Assembly: GCA_002633025.1 (NCBI GenBank)
Contig: NMRB01000135.1
Coordinates: 446,599 to 510,598, forward strand
DNA length: 64,000 nucleotides
Direction: 5' to 3'
Source of the DNA: Notospermus geniculatus
Lineage: Eukaryota; Nemertea; Pilidiophora; Heteronemertea; Lineidae
This document shows positions 58,874 to 64,000 of this stretch, in pieces. Every line of letters starts with the position of its first letter. Positions within the stretch are counted from its first letter, which is position 1. The notes beneath the pieces were generated by a model. That model saw nothing but the letters and a program-made list of their open reading frames with translations. It searched no databases and was not told the DNA's origin. The translations under genes and the position numbers were made by a program.

Positions 58874-58984
58874 ATGAAGAAAATGGTATTGTTTAGTGTC
58901 ATGCTCGGGGCATTGTCCGCTTCGTCAGCGAAGTGTGTGGTATATCCTATCGATGGTTATGAAGAAATGTCGCCCAGTATGGCG
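58874..58984 (+). CDS. Candidate first exon with signal peptide
   Basis: ATG at 58874 in a reasonable context (cagaca before it) opens 37 codons, then GCG is followed by the donor GTGAGC. The peptide begins MKKMVLFSVMLGALSASSAK: two lysines, a hydrophobic core and small residues before a likely cleavage near residue 19. The mature part starts CVVYPIDGYEEMSPSMA. This is a textbook secretory leader followed by a splice donor at phase 0. Unspliced, the frame stops two codons later. A possible second exon is at 59070-59132. Function unknown beyond probable secretion. Confidence 0.45.
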
Positions 58985-59069
58985 GTGAGCTAATCAAAGA
59001 TTTTCTTCCTGTTGTATCTCTTGGCGGTTGTCTCTTCGACATCCCGAAATGACGGCAAAAGAACTTTAG

Positions 59070-59132
59070 GCGACGATCGTGGCGGCTCACTCATGTCACT
59101 CGGTCGAGCTAACAGCAGCTATTTTTGAAAAG
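59070..59132 (+). CDS. Possible second exon of the signal-peptide gene
   Basis: AG precedes position 59070 (aagaactttag) and GT follows 59132 (aaaag then gttggt). The 63 nt read ATIVAAHSCHSVELTAAIFE plus K in phase 0/0, matching the phase left by the exon ending at 58984. The implied intron would be only 85 bp and the donor is poor, so this is a weak call. Confidence 0.18.
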
Positions 59133-59423
59133 GTTGGTGGAAAAAAATCCCACCCAGAAAAAATCCCCCTGGAGAAAATAATGTTTCTGGTGCAGCTGAA
59201 GAAAGAGAATTATCGGCCCTTTGGTCAGCAGGGAGTTCACGCACCATCTTTTGGAAGTGCTGTATCCAGCTCTTCCGTCGGGTGCGCCATTGGCATGAGA
59301 GGTTCTCTTCGCGGATTTTGTTAGGTCAGGATGGTTTTCAGTATAATTCATCCATGGTTTTATAAGATAATTTCCCTGGTCCGTGGCTAAGCTAAATATT
59401 TCCATAATTTTCGGGGGCGGAGT

Positions 59424-59482
59424 GAAGCGTCCGACTCAGATTCGAGAGTTCCCGTGAGTTCGATTCTCTTTCTGACGAGATT
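59424..59482 (+). mobile_element. Weak tRNA-like segment
   Basis: A ggcggagtgaagcg A-box-like word and gtgagttcgattctc B-box-like word lie about 30 bp apart. No cloverleaf is evident. Confidence 0.2.
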
Positions 59483-59827
59483 CATCGTGCAGCTCTCTCT
59501 GCTCCGCGAAGGCAATTAACAGCATTAAAATTCCGAACAGACTTTACTTCGGAGACGTGGGCTTATCATATTAACGCCTGGTGCTTGTCACAACTAAAAA
59601 TAGACGTACAAAGCTGCGATAGCGAGTCGTCACCTCAGAAAACATGCACATGGTTTGGATTTTTTGCACGCTTCGCTTGGCCTACACCACTGAAAGTGAC
59701 GGAGAAGAGGTGAAAGCTTAGCTCTGTATTAGTGTGATCAGACGGGATTAATAACTGAGCGTTTATATCGAGACATGCCTAGATGCAGATTACGTTGACA
59801 ATGACGTACCAAGAGAGGCCATCAGTG

Positions 59828-59915
59828 TAGAGATTTCGCAAAGTTTGTTCGGTGTTCTCGAACAATGGGTTTTGGCGTTCGCTTTGGCGTTTCGGGGGCA
59901 TTGCGAAAACTCGCT
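59828..59915. mobile_element. Foldback MITE, AAACGCCAACGCGAAC type (short)
   Basis: tagagatttcgcaaag at the left pairs with cattgcgaaaactcgcta at the right; the inner right arm has ttggcgtttcggggg. Shorter relative of 10450-10582. Confidence 0.55.
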
Positions 59916-61832
59916 AATATTAGAAGCTTTACATGCACGTGCGTGCAGAGTGCATTTGATTCATGCCATTATGGAATTCTCCAGTCCCTTTGAATCAAAA
60001 ATTCCCAGGTTATAACTTATGTTAGGTGTGATTTATGGCGTATATCACGATCGTCTGTTCGCCCACTCAAATCAGCCTGATTTTATTGTTCGACATTTCG
60101 ATATTTTATCAGACAATATATTGTTAGATTTGTGCGATTATGTACCTACGCATGTCCCCGATAAGACACGGATATCTTTGAAGTGAAGAGTTTAATTCGG
60201 GTAAATTTTGGATTTCGTACAAGATTTGGCTCGAGAGAATGTAAACAATACTGAAGCCTAGGTCACAAATCCACCGGGCCCCGTACGATTTTCCCCACCC
60301 AGCGGCTTGCCGTGGATTTTAGAGACTGAAACACGAGTCTAAGATGAATTATGCCGAATATCGCCTCAATAGTAAAGCGGAAATTAGACTGGATCAAACT
60401 GGGCACCGTAGAAATTGGCCAAAATGTCTGTTTTTACTCGCCGTACGGGCCCCGGAGTGGACATGTGACTGGGGCTTAAGTAGGCCTATTTCCCATTTGA
60501 AAAAAAAGTCTGGTCTTAGTACATGTATTTACTTTAATTATCAACGGGCTTTTTAGATTCTACACGGCATCCAAAGAAAGGTTCTTACTCTTCACAAGGA
60601 TTTTGAAACCTTTAGGACTTTCCAAGCCAATTCACGTACAGCCTAAGAGGAAAATACAATGTACACGTTTTGCAAAAATACGAAGAACTATTATAGGGCC
60701 ACAGACTGGAGGTATATCCACACCGACCCCACACATTAAAGTTCAGAATGCAAATCGCGAACATTGGTGCAGGGCAGGCACATAAACTTGCATTTCTGTC
60801 GACGAGACCCCCATTTAACAAAACAACGACTTCCGCCACATTTTATCGGTGACCCAGAAGCGCTGCCCACTTTGATCACGATATTATTTCCATTTTCCCG
60901 GGTCAATGAATACGAAGCGAAGGAAAAATGGAAATGTCCATAATGTTGTCCTACATACAGAAACCTCCCTTGGCGGACACCTCTAGGAAACGCCAAAGGA
61001 ATCACGCAAACACGAGTTCAATCGACAACATACTCAAACCGGAAAATCCGGGCCAAGTTATCTTCGTCAAATAAATATTTGGCCAAGTTTATGTCAAGTG
61101 CACGAGGACTGATACCAAGCAAATACGCCTACGGAGTTTACGATAGTTTCGTAATGAGATCGAGATTGTTCACTATAGGTGAAGGAATCACTGTTTCATT
61201 TCACACTACGCGACGCGACTGATTTTGACGAGGCGCGGCTGTCTGATTGGTGGCGAGAGACTTGAAACTAAGGCCCGCCCGCATTACGCGACTCAATGGC
61301 GTCAACTGACATTCCGATGGACGGACGGACGGGCAGAGACAGACAAGACAGACAGACAGGCCCTTGGAATAATTGTCAATGAATGAATATTAACTTGGCG
61401 CGTTTTCAAGCCACCTAGTGATGTAACCCGAGGAGAATTGCCTGAACATTTGTCCTCCCGACAATGCATATTGCACAATGCGGGTCATTCTCTTCGGGAT
61501 GGACAGTATATGCCGCTGTTACGAAACAGTTGGGTCAATCGCTCAACTAAAATGACTACTAATCTATACTTGATATCGTACTCATCAAAGACCCGGTCAT
61601 GCCGGTCATTACTACTGATCGGCCATCATCGTTATTAGGACACTGCAAGGAGCGTCCCTTCCGGTTGTAGGCCTACACGAAGGCCACGCTTGGTGACGGC
61701 CGCAACGAGGAATGAAAACTAAGCTGGTTTCGCAGGAAGGTTTTACAACCCCACCAACTCCAAGGACTAGTCTGGACGCAGAACGAAAAAGTGTGGCATT
61801 TTGGATAACAGCAATTTTTTGCATTTTTTTAG
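59916..61832. other. Gene-free stretch
   Basis: A short acagacagacagacagg run near 61340 and ordinary AT-rich DNA. No coding signal found ahead of the candidate exon at 61833. Confidence 0.4.
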
Positions 61833-62199
61833 ATCTCCAAATGACAGAGATTCAGAATCCGCCGGGTGCCACTCTGGCACGCTTGAGCGTTTTGACAAAA
61901 TCCCGTTTGAAGTTCAGGACACAGAAAATCGGGGTTTTGCGTCCAGACTAGACAGGCGATGCCCCGCTCGATCGTTCGAGGTATTTCAGCCACGCCCTTC
62001 TGAGATTATCAGCCTCCAAGGCGCTGCAACTGACCTGCCCACTCGGCCCCGACGTTACACGTCGACAGTGAATAGAGTTGATCATGCCGATAGCGTAAAG
62101 TTTCCCGTCAACCCAGCAGATATACATCGGTATTCCGCGGCGGCAGCTGCCGCAGGCGATCGATGTGAGAGCTTGTTACGGGTGACTACGTGCGGATAG
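61833..62199 (+). CDS. Candidate coding exon, unrecognised, disordered
   Basis: A very strong acceptor (pyrimidine-rich, ending gcatttttttag) precedes 61833. From there one frame is open for 121 codons to TAG at 62199, beginning SPNDRDSESAGCHSGTLERF and containing DKIPFEVQDTENRGFASRLD and a run of six alanines. GT donors exist inside it (CGG before GTGACT at 62182; GTGAGA near 62164), so it may be an internal or a terminal exon. Composition is disordered, R/D/S/P-rich. The frame enters in phase 2. No upstream partner exon was identified. Confidence 0.38.
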
Positions 62200-62728
62200 C
62201 TTTAACACTTTCAACGCCTAATCACTTGGTTAAATCCTTTCGGGGATATAGATCTACCATTTTTTATTTTTGACAGGAGGCTACTTGAGTGCTAGGCCTC
62301 ATCACTTAGGCCTAGCAAAAGAAAACAGCTTTCCTTTGTAGACATGAAGCGACTCGTTCCACATTGCGATCGAAACCAAACAGCGCAGCCATTTTTAAAA
62401 ACAGGTGCTTGATAATGATATCACGCACTCTTTGTATTTTAAAAAATATCAGAATAGAAGTATCGGCTGTCAGCTGTGCCTAGATCTACATAAGTGCAGC
62501 TTACATCCAGAGCAACAATGCAACCCTGTTCAAATGCAGGCCACTATAGCAACTTGGCCTATGTGAGTGACATACCAGCATTCAATGCATTCTGCACAGA
62601 CGAACCAGCCTTGGTGCAAACGCCATCTTTTAACACACGAACGAACTGAGTTGTGCGCGTACGAGAATATTGGGAACTCGAGCATTGTCAAGGGGTGTCT
62701 GAAGCGAGCCTGTATATTCTTCAGCGAT

Positions 62729-62908
62729 GCAAAAGAGGAACATTCTCCTCCATCAAACGCGGTGATACAACAATCGACCGACGATCACAAAGCAAGTCAC
62801 GGCGGTTGCAGAGATACGGGCCATTGTCCCATCCAAGTGGACCGATATCGATCGTACTCTGACTGTACACCAGTATCAACCGTTCAGAGATCGATAAAAA
62901 ATCGATAG
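62729..62908 (+). CDS. Possible terminal exon
   Basis: Following an AG in a pyrimidine-rich context (tgtatattcttcag) one frame reads DAKEEHSPPSNAVIQQSTDD, then a C/H-containing stretch, to a TAG at 62908. It lies 530 bp after the candidate exon at 61833-62199 on the same strand, but the phases do not match any good donor there. Supported only by frame openness and amino-acid composition. Confidence 0.15.
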   Translation, partial: AKEEHSPPSNAVIQQSTDDHKASHGGCRDTGHCPIQVDRYRSYSDCTPVSTVQRSIKNR

Positions 62909-63713
62909 ATCCTGATCGACCGGATGTGCCTTCTTAATTTCCATCCCCCTCTCCCTCCCCATGCAAGGTCAAAATTTCGCAAATTGATTCAAGTAGTCAC
63001 TCACAGTTGAAGACGGTAGTTGAAAGATACGTACTATAGTCCCGCGTTCTTGGTAGAGGTGAATACTATGATCTCAAAAGATGTCCTTGTGTCCTTGGAT
63101 AATGCGTATGAAAAGAAGATGTGGCTCGATGAAAAATATTCGTGGAAATATTCCGGAAAATCAGGTGGGCATTTACTTATGAACAAGGGTGTACATTTAC
63201 ATTACGACTAGTATTTCCTTCCATATCAAGAGCACACACATCAGTGCTCTTGGCAAGCCATGATCAAACCGTCACGCACTTCAAAATGAAATCATCAGAT
63301 CATGCCGGCAGAAAAACACATAATTTACGCGACAATCTATCCGGGAGGCAAGTTTGCGGGAATGAATATTGCGAAAGGCTCGAAGAGACGGCAGGCAGAT
63401 TGCGTCACACGGCACCGTCATGGCGACCGTTTACCAATACTACAGTGTGTTCCAAAAAGGTCATCATTTATTGGTCCATGAAGGAATGACAACGGCAAAT
63501 TCCTCACCTTGACGCGCTGTATATTGTACGTGGATTTTTTCCAACTTTTCCTGTACCGATGGAGCTCGGAATGCTCATTTACTTCTCAGTCATTTTCTGT
63601 TCAAAAAATAGCCACGCTGTCGCGAGCAGTACCCCTCGGCTGTCATGTAGATGAAGATGAGTGCTTCCGAATAGGGAAGATTCTTACACTTTCTGAATCG
63701 ATAACTCGCTTAG

Positions 63714-63929
63714 TCACCTGGCCCCAACATCCTCTGGAAGAGGAAATCGGAATGCCCAGAGAAAACCTGTGCTGCCAGAGTCGCCCTCTCCATCACGCCA
63801 AGACAAGAATGGATCCGAATGGCGATCGAACTTGCAAACCGAGAGGTGCAGGCGCTGATGTTGGCATTTCGCGACTCTGACAGAAAAACCGACGCATTTG
63901 GTATTAGGAACATTGCGTGGTTTCAATAG
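63714..63929 (+). CDS. Candidate terminal exon, helical C-terminus
   Basis: An AG (ataactcgcttag) precedes 63714 and the frame runs 71 codons to TAG at 63927-63929. The last half, RMAIELANREVQALMLAFRD followed by SDRKTDAFGIRNIAWFQ, is amphipathic and helix-like. A second plus-strand frame over the same bases is also open, and two minus-strand frames are partly open, so coding status is not settled. No family recognised. Confidence 0.25.
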   Translation, partial: SPGPNILWKRKSECPEKTCAARVALSITPRQEWIRMAIELANREVQALMLAFRDSDRKTDAFGIRNIAWFQ

Positions 63930-64000
63930 CTGAAACCTCCTCTCATCACTCACCACTTCTTCGTTCGTTTATCGAATATAAAATTTCGCTGACACGTACG

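Noticed and set aside
61325-61370. cagacagacagacagg run as a microsatellite of note
   Set aside because: Only a few units; ordinary simple repeat.
1-64000. Prokaryotic features: operons, CRISPR arrays, ribosome binding sites, origins
   Set aside because: Spliced exons, low coding density and MITE/SINE content show a eukaryotic genome; no direct-repeat/spacer array was seen.

Overview
This is a eukaryotic, almost certainly animal, genomic window. Coding sequence sits in short islands bounded by GT..AG splice signals, introns reach about 32 kb, and most of the rest is intronic or intergenic DNA full of short inverted-repeat (MITE-like) elements and tRNA-derived SINE fragments. The palindromic words TAGGCCTA and ACATGTA(CATGT) recur throughout, a flavour I associate with marine invertebrates. 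CpG is not visibly depleted, which argues against a heavily methylated genome. I cannot name the species.

The main gene is on the minus strand and spans at least 47351 down to 9110. Five exons fit together in frame: a 985-codon exon (44397-47351), a 71-codon exon (43991-44203), then after a ~32 kb intron a 35-codon exon (11859-11963), a 46-nt exon (10774-10819) and a 102-nt exon (9110-9211). The phases run 0/0, 0/0, 0/1, 1/1. The product is a large, mostly disordered, basic nuclear-type protein with two adjacent PxDLS/T (CtBP-binding type) motifs, a Q-rich tract, P/S-rich stretches, several NLS-like clusters and a conserved-looking charged block across exons 2-3. I cannot assign it to a named family. 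Neither a clear first exon nor the last exon is proven. The last part probably lies left of the window.

Other coding candidates are weaker: a 144-codon single-exon ORF (51050-51484, minus), a signal-peptide first exon (58874-58984, plus), a signal-peptide ORF inside the giant intron (33344-33457, minus) with a possible second exon, and two candidate exons near the right end (61833-62199 and 63714-63929, plus).

Layout: 1-9100 is repeats, SINE pieces and a gapped tandem duplication. 9100-12000 holds exons 3-5. 12000-43990 is one repeat-filled intron with two long N gaps. 43990-47351 holds exons 1-2. 47352-58870 is intergenic or 5' region with many MITEs and the 144-codon ORF. 58870-64000 has candidate exons of plus-strand genes.

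Repeat content dominates: a TA-target MITE family sharing a GGGAGGTTT-type end (six clear copies plus relatives), a second family with an ATGGGCGGTTA end and one copy bracketed by a perfect 8-bp duplication, a third family with a nested insertion, and several single foldbacks. Four gap or ambiguous-base positions are bracketed by near-identical tandem copies. These look like two haplotypes assembled in series rather than true duplications.
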